Shown here piece after piece: positions 1-7,136 of a stretch of DNA of 64,000 nucleotides. Numbering within the stretch: the first letter of the stretch is position 1; each line of letters starts with the position of its first letter. Source of the stretch: an uncultured Pseudomonadales bacterium. Its GTDB lineage: Bacteria; Pseudomonadota; Gammaproteobacteria; Pseudomonadales; Azotimanducaceae. The stretch covers positions 1,054,001 through 1,118,000 of the forward strand of contig OY282460.1 in the NCBI GenBank assembly GCA_958296295.1, written 5' to 3'. The notes below the pieces were generated by a model, which was not told where the DNA came from, did no database searches, and was given only the letters and a program-made list of their open reading frames with translations. A program made the position numbers and the translations under genes.

Positions 1-435
1 CGTTGCATGGTCATCCACTTCCAAGCCGTTCAGCACCGCGGCGTTCATGCGTTCCAGCGTCTCGACAGTGAGCGGTATGTGTCGTTCCGCCGTCAGCTGG
101 TCAACAAGCCCGTTGCACGCCGCCACGATGTTGTCGATCTCGCGTTTGAGGTATTCGCGGGAAGGGGGCAAGGCAAGGGTCCCCGCCACCGCCGCCCGCG
201 CTTCTTCCTCCGACAAGGTGTTCCCCTCAATGGCGGTGGTGGCCAACGCCCCCTTGGCCAGATAGAGCTGATGGATGTCGTCGGAGACTTGCGGCGTCAA
301 AGGCGCACTGGCGATCTGGGCGCAACGCGCCGTCGCTTTACCCAACGCGAGCCAATCCGTGTGTGCCAAGCGGCGAAGATCGAAACGGAAGTCCAGCCAC
401 GGATGCGTACGCTCGTAAGGTCTAGAGGTTGTCAC
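1..435 (-). CDS. Fic/DOC family protein, N-terminal part (cut by window start)
   Basis: The reverse strand from a GTG at 435 is open to the window edge (145 codons). It carries the Fic_N-type motif TTAIEGNTLSEEEA, which precedes the catalytic Fic fold in long Fic proteins. Fic enzymes usually transfer AMP to target proteins. The catalytic HPFxxGN motif would lie beyond the left edge, so activity cannot be judged. In the N-terminal motif the TAIEGNTLS stretch is typical of substrate-facing helices rather than the inhibitory (S/T)xxxE(G/N) helix, though TTAIEGN also fits that inhibitory pattern, so self-inhibition is possible. An in-frame TGA lies 15 bases upstream of the GTG and a GAGGGA Shine-Dalgarno lies between them, which fixes the start. 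Family assignment rests on the N-terminal motif alone. Confidence 0.75.
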   Translation of the reverse strand, partial: MTTSRPYERTHPWLDFRFDLRRLAHTDWLALGKATARCAQIASAPLTPQVSDDIHQLYLAKGALATTAIEGNTLSEEEARAAVAGTLALPPSREYLKREIDNIVAACNGLVDQLTAERHIPLTVETLERMNAAVLNGLEVDDHAT

Positions 436-782
436 GAGTTCTGTCCCTCAGATAGACGCCATTAACACTTTATAGCATAAAGCTTTTTTTGTAGAAACGC
501 CGACTTCTTCCAGCTCATTGGCAGGCACTGTGTCCAAGTAGTTGACCGCGTGGAAGGCATTGGATCACACGCCCGGTGGCGAAAACGCCGTTCGCCCAAG
601 AACGTCGCGCACTCCCAAACGATGGGGATTGACTTCGCTCGCCTCCCCGACGACAATTCGCGCAGCCGTTGCGGGGCAGCCTCGTGGTGGCGTGCCGCGT
701 CGGCCAAGCCAACTCGAAGTGACCACAAGCCTCGGGCGGCGTGGCGGGTTGCGGCAACCGAGTTCCAAGGAACGCGAGCGCT
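436..782. other. Intergenic region with candidate promoter for tRNA-Gln/rplY
   Basis: This stretch separates the divergent Fic gene and tRNA-Gln. I see no convincing gene. A sigma70-like match, TTGACT at 629-634 and GACAAT at 652-657 with a 17-base spacer, points toward the tRNA. It would give a leader of about 120 bases. The A/T-rich part at 462-500 may hold the promoter of the Fic gene on the other strand. The prs and ispE genes often found beside this tRNA in gammaproteobacteria are absent here. Confidence 0.35.
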
Positions 783-857
783 TGGGGCGTCGCCAAGTGG
801 CAAGGCCCCGGGTTTTGATCCCGGTATTCGCAGGTTCGAATCCTGCCGCCCCAGCCA
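783..857 (+). tRNA. tRNA-Gln (anticodon TTG)
   Basis: The 75-base sequence folds as a standard cloverleaf. The acceptor TGGGGCG pairs with CGCCCCA, followed by discriminator G and an encoded CCA. The anticodon stem CCGGG/CCCGG encloses the loop TTTTGAT, giving anticodon TTG. The T arm contains GTTCGAATC. It lies 119 bases before rplY; tRNA-Gln next to the rplY-pth-ychF group is a familiar gammaproteobacterial arrangement. Confidence 0.97.
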
Positions 858-976
858 ATCGCGCCGCGCGGCCAAAAGGGCGCATCCCATAGCCGCTTCG
901 GCCTTGGACGCGCCTGCCACGCCGCCGGTCGTCGCGGCCCTTGCCGGAACACAGCGACAGAGAAAGGAGCACCAAC

Positions 977-1627
977 ATGCGTGAACAAGTCGTCGTCTGC
1001 GCGGAACTTCGCACCGAGCTCGGCAAGGCCGCCACCCGCCGGCTGCGGCGGCTGCGAGGCCAGACGCCGGGCATCCTCTACGGTGCCGGTGGAGAGCCGG
1101 TGCATCTCGCTCTCGAGTACCGGGATCTGGCCAAGGCCATGGAGGAGGAGGCGTTCTCTTCGCAGATTCTCACCTTGCGGGTGGGCGACAAGACGCAGGC
1201 GTGCGTGCTTCGCGAGGTGCAGCGCCATCCGGCCACCGATCGGGTACAGCATGTCGATTTTCTGCGAATCCGCGAAGATCAGCTGCTGCAAACGAACGTG
1301 CCCCTGCACTTCGTCGGCGAGGATCAATGCGTTGGGGTGAAGCTTGGCGGCGGGCGGCTGGCGCACAATCTCATCGAAGTGGAAGTCAGCTGCATGCCGC
1401 GGGACTTGCCGGAGTTCATCGAAGTGGATGTGAAGCCCCTGCAAGTGGGCCACGCGCTGCACCTTTCGGACTTGGCTTTGCCTCCCGGCGTCTCGGTGGT
1501 GGCGTTGGGTTTCGGTGCCGACCACGACATCCCCGTGGTGGCCGTGGCGGCCCGTCGGGGCGGAGGGGAACAGGAGGAGGAAGAGGCTGGCGAAGCGAGC
1601 GACGAGGAAGAAACCGACCCGTCCTGA
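977..1627 (+). CDS. rplY: Large ribosomal subunit protein bL25, long (CTC/TL5) form
   Basis: Product of 216 residues that binds 5S rRNA in the large subunit. It is the long form: an N-terminal L25 domain (about residues 1-95, with CVLREVQRHPATDRVQHVDFLRI near the middle) followed by the beta-rich TL5 domain. It ends in an acidic tail rich in Glu (about residues 195-216). Escherichia coli has only the 94-residue short form. I chose the ATG at 977 because AGGAGC lies 7 bases upstream and the protein then begins with the usual short lead into the L25 fold; an earlier ATG at 941 would add an unlikely extension. It is followed by pth and ychF on the same strand, the standard translation-related cluster. 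Confidence 0.95.
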   Translation: MREQVVVCAELRTELGKAATRRLRRLRGQTPGILYGAGGEPVHLALEYRDLAKAMEEEAFSSQILTLRVGDKTQACVLREVQRHPATDRVQHVDFLRIREDQLLQTNVPLHFVGEDQCVGVKLGGGRLAHNLIEVEVSCMPRDLPEFIEVDVKPLQVGHALHLSDLALPPGVSVVALGFGADHDIPVVAVAARRGGGEQEEEEAGEASDEEETDPS

Positions 1628-1769
1628 TCCGCGTTTGCGCCACCGACCAGCCGTTCGACCGGGGGCCGCGAACCGAAGGCCGTGCCGCTGACTACCGCCA
1701 AGCGGTGACGGCAAGAACCGCGACGCGCGGGATGCGCAGCGTCACGGCACGGCAACCAGAGGCAACCAC

Positions 1770-2387
1770 ATGGCCATTCGCCTGCTCGTCGGCCTGGGCA
1801 ATCCGGGCAAACGGTACGCCCGCACCAGGCACAACATCGGCGCGTGGTGGCTGGAAAGCATGGCCGCGCGTTTTGGTGTGGCGCTGAAGAAACAGCGCAA
1901 GTTCCAAGGTCTCGTCGGGCGAGGCGACGTGCTTGGGCGCGACCTGCTCATGCTCCTGCCCGCCACCTATGTGAACCTGTCCGGCAATGCGGTGGGTGCG
2001 GTGGCGCGGTTCCACAAGATCGCCGTCGAACAGATTCTCGTCGCCTACGACGAAGTGGCGTTCCCGCCCGGCGTTTGTCGGCTTCGCGGCGGTGGCGGGC
2101 ACAACGGCCACAACGGATTGAAAGACGTGATCGCGGCGCTCGGCAACCAGCGCGATTTCACACGCCTGCGCATCGGCGTCGGGCATCCGGGCGATCCGAA
2201 CGCCATGGTCGGGTACCTGACCGGCGCGCCCATGCCGGCCGCGGAGCGGCTCGCCGCCCAGCAAGCGGCCACGCTTGCCGACGAAGTGCTCGCGCTGGTG
2301 CTCGATGGCGATCTGCCGAACGCGATGAACATGTTTCACGGCCCCCGGAGACCAAACGGGCAGGCCGCGCCAGCCGCGGCGTCCTGA
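1770..2387 (+). CDS. pth: Peptidyl-tRNA hydrolase
   Basis: Product of 205 residues that releases tRNA from peptidyl-tRNAs dropped by the ribosome. The sequence shows [18 protein letters not shown] at residues 7-24, with Asn11 and the catalytic His21, followed by [10 protein letters not shown] and [10 protein letters not shown], which carries the active-site Asp, and a [13 protein letters not shown] segment. Length and motifs match the bacterial Pth1 family. AGAGGC precedes the ATG. The stop codon overlaps the ychF start (TGATG), so the two genes are probably translationally coupled. Confidence 0.97.
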   Translation: MAIRLLVGLGNPGKRYARTRHNIGAWWLESMAARFGVALKKQRKFQGLVGRGDVLGRDLLMLLPATYVNLSGNAVGAVARFHKIAVEQILVAYDEVAFPPGVCRLRGGGGHNGHNGLKDVIAALGNQRDFTRLRIGVGHPGDPNAMVGYLTGAPMPAAERLAAQQAATLADEVLALVLDGDLPNAMNMFHGPRRPNGQAAPAAAS

Positions 2388-3478
2388 TGGGCTTCCATTG
2401 CGGGATCGTGGGTTTGCCGAACGTCGGCAAGTCCACGCTCTTCAACGCGCTCACGCGCGCCGCCATCGCGGCGGAGAATTTCCCGTTCTGCACCATCGAG
2501 CCGAACAAGGGCGTGGTGCCGGTGCCGGATCCGCGCTTGGACCGCATCGCCGCCATCGCTCGTCCGGCGCGGGTGGTGCCGGGCGCGATGCAATTCGTGG
2601 ACATCGCCGGGCTGGTCGCCGGCGCGTCCAAGGGCGAAGGCCTCGGCAACCAGTTTCTCGCCCACATCCGGGAGGCCGACGCCATCGCCCACGTGGTGCG
2701 GTGTTTCGAGGATGCCGGCGTAACGCACGTTGGCGGACGACTCTCGCCATCCGACGACGTGCAAGTGATCGAAACCGAGCTGGCGCTTGCGGATCTGGAC
2801 ACCGCGGAACGCGCGCTGGCGCGCAACCGGCGTGTTGCCGGCGCCGGCGACAAGGACGCCCGCGTTCTGGTGCGCGTGTTGGACCGAGTCGTGGCCGCGC
2901 TCGACGACGGCCGCCCCGTGCGCGCGCTAGGCCTCTCGTCCGCCGAAAAGAACACGCTGCGCGAGTACCACTTCCTCACGGCCAAGCCGACGATGTTCGT
3001 GGCGAACGTGGACGAAGACGGGCTCGAGGACAACCCGCTGCTCGCCGAGGTGAAGGTCTTGGCTGCGGATCAAGGCGCCGCGGTGGTGCCGGTGTGCGCC
3101 AAGATCGAAGCGGAAATCGGCGAAATCGAAGACGCCGAGCGGGGCGAATTCCTAGCGGCCCTCGGCCTTGAAGAGCCGGGGCTGGACCGCGTGGTGCGGG
3201 CCGGCTACAACCTGCTCGGCCTGCACCACTTCTTTACCGCCGGGCCGAAGGAGGCCAGAGCTTGGACGGTGCCCGTCGGCGCGTTGGCGGCGCAGGCGGC
3301 CGGGACGATTCACACGGACTTCGAGCGCGGGTTCATCCGCGCCGAAGTGATCGGGTACGAGGATTTCATCGCCTATGGCGGCGAAAACGGCGCCCGGGAG
3401 GCCGGCCGGCGGCGGGTGGAAGGCAGGGACTACGTGGTGGCCGATGGCGACGTGATGCACTTCCGCTTCAACGTCTGA
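2387..3478 (+). CDS. ychF: Redox-responsive OBG-family ATPase/GTPase YchF
   Basis: Product of 363 residues, the same length as the E. coli protein. YchF is a universal P-loop protein of the OBG family that prefers ATP and associates with ribosomes. Visible parts are the G1 motif GLPNVGKST (about residues 8-16), the G2 region [10 protein letters not shown]3 as [20 protein letters not shown], a central coiled-coil domain, and the C-terminal TGS domain ending in the [13 protein letters not shown] stretch. The ATG at 2387 overlaps the pth stop. A longer upstream frame exists but is only an overlap with pth. Confidence 0.97.
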   Translation: MGFHCGIVGLPNVGKSTLFNALTRAAIAAENFPFCTIEPNKGVVPVPDPRLDRIAAIARPARVVPGAMQFVDIAGLVAGASKGEGLGNQFLAHIREADAIAHVVRCFEDAGVTHVGGRLSPSDDVQVIETELALADLDTAERALARNRRVAGAGDKDARVLVRVLDRVVAALDDGRPVRALGLSSAEKNTLREYHFLTAKPTMFVANVDEDGLEDNPLLAEVKVLAADQGAAVVPVCAKIEAEIGEIEDAERGEFLAALGLEEPGLDRVVRAGYNLLGLHHFFTAGPKEARAWTVPVGALAAQAAGTIHTDFERGFIRAEVIGYEDFIAYGGENGAREAGRRRVEGRDYVVADGDVMHFRFNV

Positions 3479-3500
3479 GTGCGAAACGGCTTGGTCGCCG

Positions 3501-3520
3501 GCCCGAGAGCCGATTCGGGC
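3501..3520. terminator. Weak hairpin between convergent ychF and the next gene
   Basis: GCCCGA at 3501-3506 pairs with TCGGGC at 3515-3520 across an 8-base loop. It sits in the 44-base gap between two convergent genes, the usual place for a shared terminator. There is no clear T tract, so the call is tentative. Confidence 0.3.
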
Positions 3521-3522
3521 GG

Positions 3523-3987
3523 TCAGGCGGCCCAGCCGCCTTCGTCCAGCCGGAAGCCGATGACGTTGACGCACCAAGGCGGCGTGACCTTGGCGTCCGG
3601 CAACGGTGGCGGCAGCGGGGCGCCGCGAATCCAAGTGACCTCATCGCCAAGACGGCAGTAGGCGTTGGTGGCGAACACCGTGACGTATATCTCGGCGCGA
3701 TGCCCGGTAGGGCCTTGCTCGGGAAACGGCAGCATCTTCTCGAACAGCTCGATTTCGCGTTTGTTGGATCGGTCTTGGGAGGCGGCGAGCCAGTTGAAAT
3801 CGCTGGCGACGAACCACCAGCCGTCCTTGTCCACCAATTCGATGTGGCCGGCGCCCAGCACCCCGGCGCCGAAGGCGATGTTCTCCGCGATGAGCTTGGC
3901 GTTGACGCGCACCGGAGCGTGCATGGCGGCGATGCGCCTACGCAGGAAGCGGATGGAATCCGCGTCTATGAGCGGGCCGGCCGTCAA
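3523..3987 (-). CDS. Conserved hypothetical protein, 154 residues
   Basis: I do not recognise the family. The frame that looks protein-like runs from a TTG at 3987, whose bases overlap the stop of the upstream gene (TTGA), to 3525. A shorter form from an ATG at about 3924 (MHAPVRVNAKLIAENI) is also possible. The protein is mixed in composition with hydrophobic blocks around GAGVLGAGHIELVD and DGWWFVASDFNW, suggesting a compact soluble fold. The overlap suggests co-expression with the DUF1801-like gene just upstream. Reading the frame further upstream gives Arg/Pro-rich noise, which supports a start near 3987. Confidence 0.55.
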   Translation of the reverse strand: MTAGPLIDADSIRFLRRRIAAMHAPVRVNAKLIAENIAFGAGVLGAGHIELVDKDGWWFVASDFNWLAASQDRSNKREIELFEKMLPFPEQGPTGHRAEIYVTVFATNAYCRLGDEVTWIRGAPLPPPLPDAKVTPPWCVNVIGFRLDEGGWAA

Positions 3988-4415
3988 TCCGCGACCGGAT
4001 GTTTGGCGCGAATGTGGCGCACCGAACGGACGATTATCTCGCGCAACACGTCGATGTCCACGTCGGCCAAGCGGCGAATGTAGAGGCAAGACTTGCCGGT
4101 GGTGTGCTTGCCGAGGCGGGCCAAGAGCGCTTGGTGTTCGGCGAAGCCGGGCATGACGTAAACCGTGAGCGCCCGCTTGCGCGGCGAGAAGCCGGTTTGG
4201 AAGAAATCCCCCTCGCGGCCGCTCGCGTAGCGGTAGTGGTAGGTGCCGAAGCCGACGATAGACGACCCCCACATGCGCCCTTGAAGCCCCGTGGCTTCCG
4301 CCATCAGGGCGGCCAATGCGCTCGCGTCGGCACGCTTGTCGTCGCCTTCGACGGTGGCGAGAAAGCCCTCCACGCTCGCCAAGGTGGGCTGGGTCTTGTT
4401 GGCGTTGCTGGGCAA
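3984..4415 (-). CDS. DUF1801 (YdhG-like) domain protein
   Basis: Product of 143 residues resembling the YdhG/DUF1801 fold. Markers are an N-terminal helix with TQPTLASVEGFLATVEGDDKRADA, then WGSSIVGFGTYHYRY, then GFSPRKRALTVYVMPGF, and KSCLYIRRLADVDIDVLREII. The biochemical role of this family is not well defined; related domains bind small ligands or metals. The start is a TTG at 4415 without an obvious Shine-Dalgarno, and no internal Met would keep the whole domain. The stop overlaps the next gene by TTGA. Confidence 0.75.
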   Translation of the reverse strand: MPSNANKTQPTLASVEGFLATVEGDDKRADASALAALMAEATGLQGRMWGSSIVGFGTYHYRYASGREGDFFQTGFSPRKRALTVYVMPGFAEHQALLARLGKHTTGKSCLYIRRLADVDIDVLREIIVRSVRHIRAKHPVAD

Positions 4416-4468
4416 GTCGCGCGGCTCAAATGTTGGCGTGCGGGCGTGTTGGCGTGCGGGCGCGACGG

Positions 4469-4545
4469 TGGTAGCTGCGGTCGGACTCGAACCGACGACT
4501 TCAGCATTATGAATGCTGTGCTCTAACCAACTGAGCTACGCAGCC
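4469..4545 (-). tRNA. tRNA-Met, elongator (anticodon CAT)
   Basis: Read on the reverse strand the 77-base sequence gives acceptor GGCTGCG paired with CGCAGCT (G1 with U72 as a wobble), discriminator A and an encoded CCA. The anticodon stem CAGCA/TGCTG holds loop TTCATAA, anticodon CAT. The D arm AGCTCAGTTGGTTAGAGC matches elongator tRNA-Met of E. coli closely and the acceptor pairs at position 1, which argues against initiator tRNA. Confidence 0.95.
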
Positions 4546-4590
4546 GACGCTGCCGCGGTGGACGCTGCCGCCAAGAACGCTGAAGTGGAG

Positions 4591-4619
4591 AGTGTGCGAG
4601 GGCGCGGCGTTGTTGTCAA
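4591..4619 (-). promoter_or_regulatory. Candidate sigma70 promoter of tRNA-Met
   Basis: On the reverse strand TTGACA (4619-4614) and CACACT (4596-4591) are separated by exactly 17 bases. Transcription would begin near 4584, about 40 bases before the tRNA 5' end. Confidence 0.55.
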
Positions 4620-4670
4620 CCACGGCACAGCACACACAGCACACCAGTTCCACTACATGGCCGCGGGCGG

Positions 4671-4918
4671 CTACCTGCAGAGTGGGCACACGCCGTCTTC
4701 GAGATCATCCTGGCGGCTGCCGCACATGATGCGGATGCCGAGGCGTGCGCCGATGCCGTGGAGAATCTCGTAGCTATCGCAGTCGTCGTGCTGGCCAAGG
4801 TACACAACCATCTTGATGAACCGTTCGGTCCTCTTTGGCCAATCGTGTCGAAGAACGACTCGTCCTCGAGCAGATTGAGTACATTGTTGAGCATGTGGCC
4901 GCCTTGGTGATTCGACAT
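4671..4918 (-). pseudogene. Small zinc-ribbon-like protein downstream of sulfatase, frameshifted
   Basis: A strong Shine-Dalgarno (GAGGAG) precedes an ATG at 4918 that begins MSNHQGGHMLNNVLNLLEDE. After about 23 codons the protein-like reading moves to another frame, which continues RFIKMVVYLGQHDDCDSYEI and ends ...DGVCPLCR at a TAG (4673-4671). The 248-base span is not a multiple of three, consistent with a single indel near 4850. The tail has the look of a small metal-binding ribbon (MCG ... CPLC). The start lies 44 bases after the sulfatase stop on the same strand, so it is probably the second gene of that operon. I do not know its function. A sequencing error or programmed frameshift are alternatives to a pseudogene. 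Confidence 0.5.
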
Positions 4919-4962
4919 CGCTATTTCTCCTCGCGGTGTCGCAGTGCGCCTCACTGCGGCGC

Positions 4963-6417
4963 TTACGGCGTGGCCAAACCTAGCCGCTGGTATTGCTCCG
5001 GCGGCGCCAGATTGCTCAAGAGCGCATTTTCGAGGTGCGCGACCATGCGCGCTTCCACTGCTGCGTCTTCGATAGGGTTGGTCTGCCCCGGGTCGGCGGC
5101 AAGGTCGAATAGCTGCGTTCGGAACGTCTCGGCGAAGCGGCCCAAGCCGGGTGAGGGAATGCGCATCACCGGGCAGCCTTTGGTGAATCTCAGCGGCTCG
5201 TGCCATTGCATATTCGCCAATTCCCGTGTGGAAAACGGGCTGCGCATGTGCGTGGGCATCAGCGTGTAATGGTTGAGCGGCGCGTTGTCGCCAACCGGCC
5301 CGCGCATGTAGACATGGTGCCCGTCGGTGATGTTCACATGGGCGCCGAACATGCCGTAGATCGTTGCGTCGCGCACCTTGGCATCGCTTGCCACCGTGTC
5401 GCGCAACGCAAAGCCGTCCATGTCTGGCGGCGGCACGAGGCCGAAATAGTCCAAGATCGTCGGGCCGACGTCGATGGTGGTGGTGAGGCTGCGACGACGC
5501 GTGTTGGCCGCGGCGCTGCGCGGGTCCCAAACAAAGAAAGGAATGTGGGCGGTTTCGTTGTACCAAGGCATTCGCGCCTTGCCCCACCAATCGTGCTCGC
5601 CGAGCAGGAAGCCGTGATCGGTGACCACCAGCAGCATCGTGTCTTGCCACATGGCGTGGGCGTCCATGTAGTCGATCACCTTGCCCAGATAGTGGTCGCA
5701 TTGCGTTAGCAGCGCGGCGTACTGGTAGCGCAGGTATTCCACCGCGTCTGGATCTTCGGTCACGCGCTCGTATTTCGGCCAGTCGAAGTGCGGGCCGTCC
5801 CAATCGTAGTTGTAGCGATCCTTCCACTGCTTCAAGGTGAAGAACGGCTCGTGCGGATCGAAGGTTTCGATTTGCAGGTACCAGTTGTCTTGCTCGCGGT
5901 TGGTCTCCAGAAACTCCAAGCCGGCGGCGAACGTTTGCGCTTGCGGCGTGCGTTCCTCCTCGCGCATGTACTTGCGGTTGATCCAGTCTTGGCGGTTGAT
6001 GCGGCCGTGGTGTGCGGGGATTTCCGGATCGGCCACTTCGCCCTTCCAAGCGTCGCCTTCCTGCCCGCGCACGTTCACCCAGCTGGAGTAGCGGTGGTGG
6101 TAGGTGGCGCCGCCGTCCTCCCAATAGTGGTAGTGGTCTGAAACCAAGTGCGTGTAGATGCCGTTTTCCTTCAAGATCGTGAAGGTGGAGTCGTCGAACG
6201 GCTCGAACGGCCCCCACGAACGGTGCAGGAAATTGTGGCGGCCCGTGTGCAGTTCGCGGCGCGCCGGCATGCAGGGCATGGAACCCACATAGTGGTTGTC
6301 GAACGTCACGGCGCGTTCGCCCAAGCGGCGAAAGTTCGGCGCCAGCGTCCAGTCGCAGCCGTAGTTCGGCAGCATGTGCCGGTTGAGCGAGTCGTACATC
6401 ACCATGATCGCTTTCAC
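4963..6417 (-). CDS. Cys-type sulfatase (formylglycine-dependent)
   Basis: Product of 484 residues of the alkaline-phosphatase-like sulfatase superfamily, which hydrolyses sulfate esters. The signature SMPCMPARREL gives the C-x-P-x-R motif at Cys49-Arg53, where Cys is converted to formylglycine. Metal ligands are expected at Asp9 (VMYDS) and in TDHGFLLGEHDWWGK. The substrate cannot be predicted; sulfated glycans are typical. The encoded protein starts at a GTG (6417) overlapping the stop of a 29-codon leader ORF (GTGA), and has no signal peptide of its own. It is followed by a small broken zinc-ribbon gene. An anaerobic or FGE-type maturase is needed and is not present in this window. Confidence 0.93.
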   Translation of the reverse strand: MKAIMVMYDSLNRHMLPNYGCDWTLAPNFRRLGERAVTFDNHYVGSMPCMPARRELHTGRHNFLHRSWGPFEPFDDSTFTILKENGIYTHLVSDHYHYWEDGGATYHHRYSSWVNVRGQEGDAWKGEVADPEIPAHHGRINRQDWINRKYMREEERTPQAQTFAAGLEFLETNREQDNWYLQIETFDPHEPFFTLKQWKDRYNYDWDGPHFDWPKYERVTEDPDAVEYLRYQYAALLTQCDHYLGKVIDYMDAHAMWQDTMLLVVTDHGFLLGEHDWWGKARMPWYNETAHIPFFVWDPRSAAANTRRRSLTTTIDVGPTILDYFGLVPPPDMDGFALRDTVASDAKVRDATIYGMFGAHVNITDGHHVYMRGPVGDNAPLNHYTLMPTHMRSPFSTRELANMQWHEPLRFTKGCPVMRIPSPGLGRFAETFRTQLFDLAADPGQTNPIEDAAVEARMVAHLENALLSNLAPPEQYQRLGLATP

Positions 6418-6503
6418 TGCGCTTGCTCCGCGAAGGCGGCCTCGTGGCCTGTCGCGCAGGCGGCGACGAGGGCCAGCACTGGTAGGGCAAATCGATTTCT
6501 CAT
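6414..6503 (-). CDS. 29-residue leader ORF with lipoprotein-like signal, overlapping the sulfatase start
   Basis: GGAG lies 6 bases before an ATG at 6503. The peptide begins MRNRFALPVLALVAAC and stops at a TGA (6416-6414) that overlaps the GTG of the sulfatase. The hydrophobic stretch ending LVAAC resembles a lipoprotein signal with a lipobox. It is either a translational leader coupling the sulfatase, or the signal peptide of an ancestral exported sulfatase now out of frame with the core. I cannot tell which from sequence alone. Confidence 0.4.
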   Translation of the reverse strand: MRNRFALPVLALVAACATGHEAAFAEQAQ

Positions 6504-6824
6504 GTGCTGCTCCGGCTAGGGGAGTTGAAGCACTTAGACACCGTCTCGGTGGAAACGGCCACGCAAGCCGTGGTCAGCGGCGACATCTGCGGCCCCGTGC
6601 TTCTTCGCATGGGCCAGTTTCGCCCCGTGCTCACAGAGGCGCTGTTTATCGAGATGGAACTAGCGGCGGGCCGCTACGAGCCGTTGATCGGCTACATCCC
6701 CCTCGAACAAGCCCAAGCGGTGGTGGATTTGGTTGGCCACCGCCTGGCCAAGTTCGGTCGCGTGGACCTCAAAGCCGCGACCAAGCAGCGCCAGTTCGCG
6801 CGCCGCGCAACGGACGTCGGCTAG
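6504..6824 (+). pseudogene. Retropepsin-like (clan AA) aspartic protease, 5'-truncated
   Basis: The 106-codon frame reads VSVETATQAVVSGDICGPV, then FRPVLTEALFIEMEL, then YEPLIGYIPLEQAQAVVDLV and GHRLAKFGRVDLK. This resembles the C-terminal two thirds of small clan AA aspartic proteases that are common in some environmental bacteria. The N-terminal part that should carry the catalytic DTG is missing: upstream the frame meets a TAG and enters the divergent sulfatase leader. It therefore looks like a remnant. Family recognition is from memory of the pattern, so moderate confidence. Confidence 0.5.
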
Positions 6825-7136
6825 CTGGACGCGCCAGCGGCAGCCTTCGACTGCTGCCAGCGGCCGCTAGGACACCCCGGCGCTGCACCGCGTGAATCGC
6901 CGCCGCGAGCGTCGGCGCCTCTGCGGCGTTGCTCATCCGCCGCAAGCAAGGGCGGCTAGCACCTCGTCGCCCTCTGTCATCGTCCTTCGACTTTGACCCA
7001 TCCAGAGAAAACCCGCCTAAGACAGGCGACACTAAAAAATCGCAGGAAGGAGCACATTGACGCTGCGCGCTAAACGCCGCGAGCCCCTGCCAACTGCTGC
7101 ACGCAGGGCCCGGCCGCATCGGCGCGAACTCGAAGG
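6825..7136. other. Intergenic region after the oxidoreductase operon
   Basis: No convincing gene. It contains an inverted repeat GGCAGC (6839-6844) / GCTGCC (6853-6858) and the terminator-like hairpin described separately. A reverse-strand stretch near 6890-6940 reads MSNAAEAPTLAAAIHAVQRR but lacks support. Confidence 0.5.
7008..7028 (-). terminator. Probable intrinsic terminator of the indolepyruvate oxidoreductase gene
   Basis: On the reverse strand CGCCT GTCTT AGGCG forms a 5-bp stem, followed by GGG and TTTT. It lies about 110 bases after the stop codon. The stem is short, so moderate confidence. Confidence 0.45.

Noticed and set aside
515..1714. Reverse-strand ORF of about 400 codons across tRNA-Gln and rplY
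   Set aside because: It covers a tRNA and a ribosomal gene and has no protein features.
4616..6490. Long minus-strand frame over the sulfatase
   Set aside because: Arg/His-rich shadow; only its end overlaps the real small ribbon gene frame.
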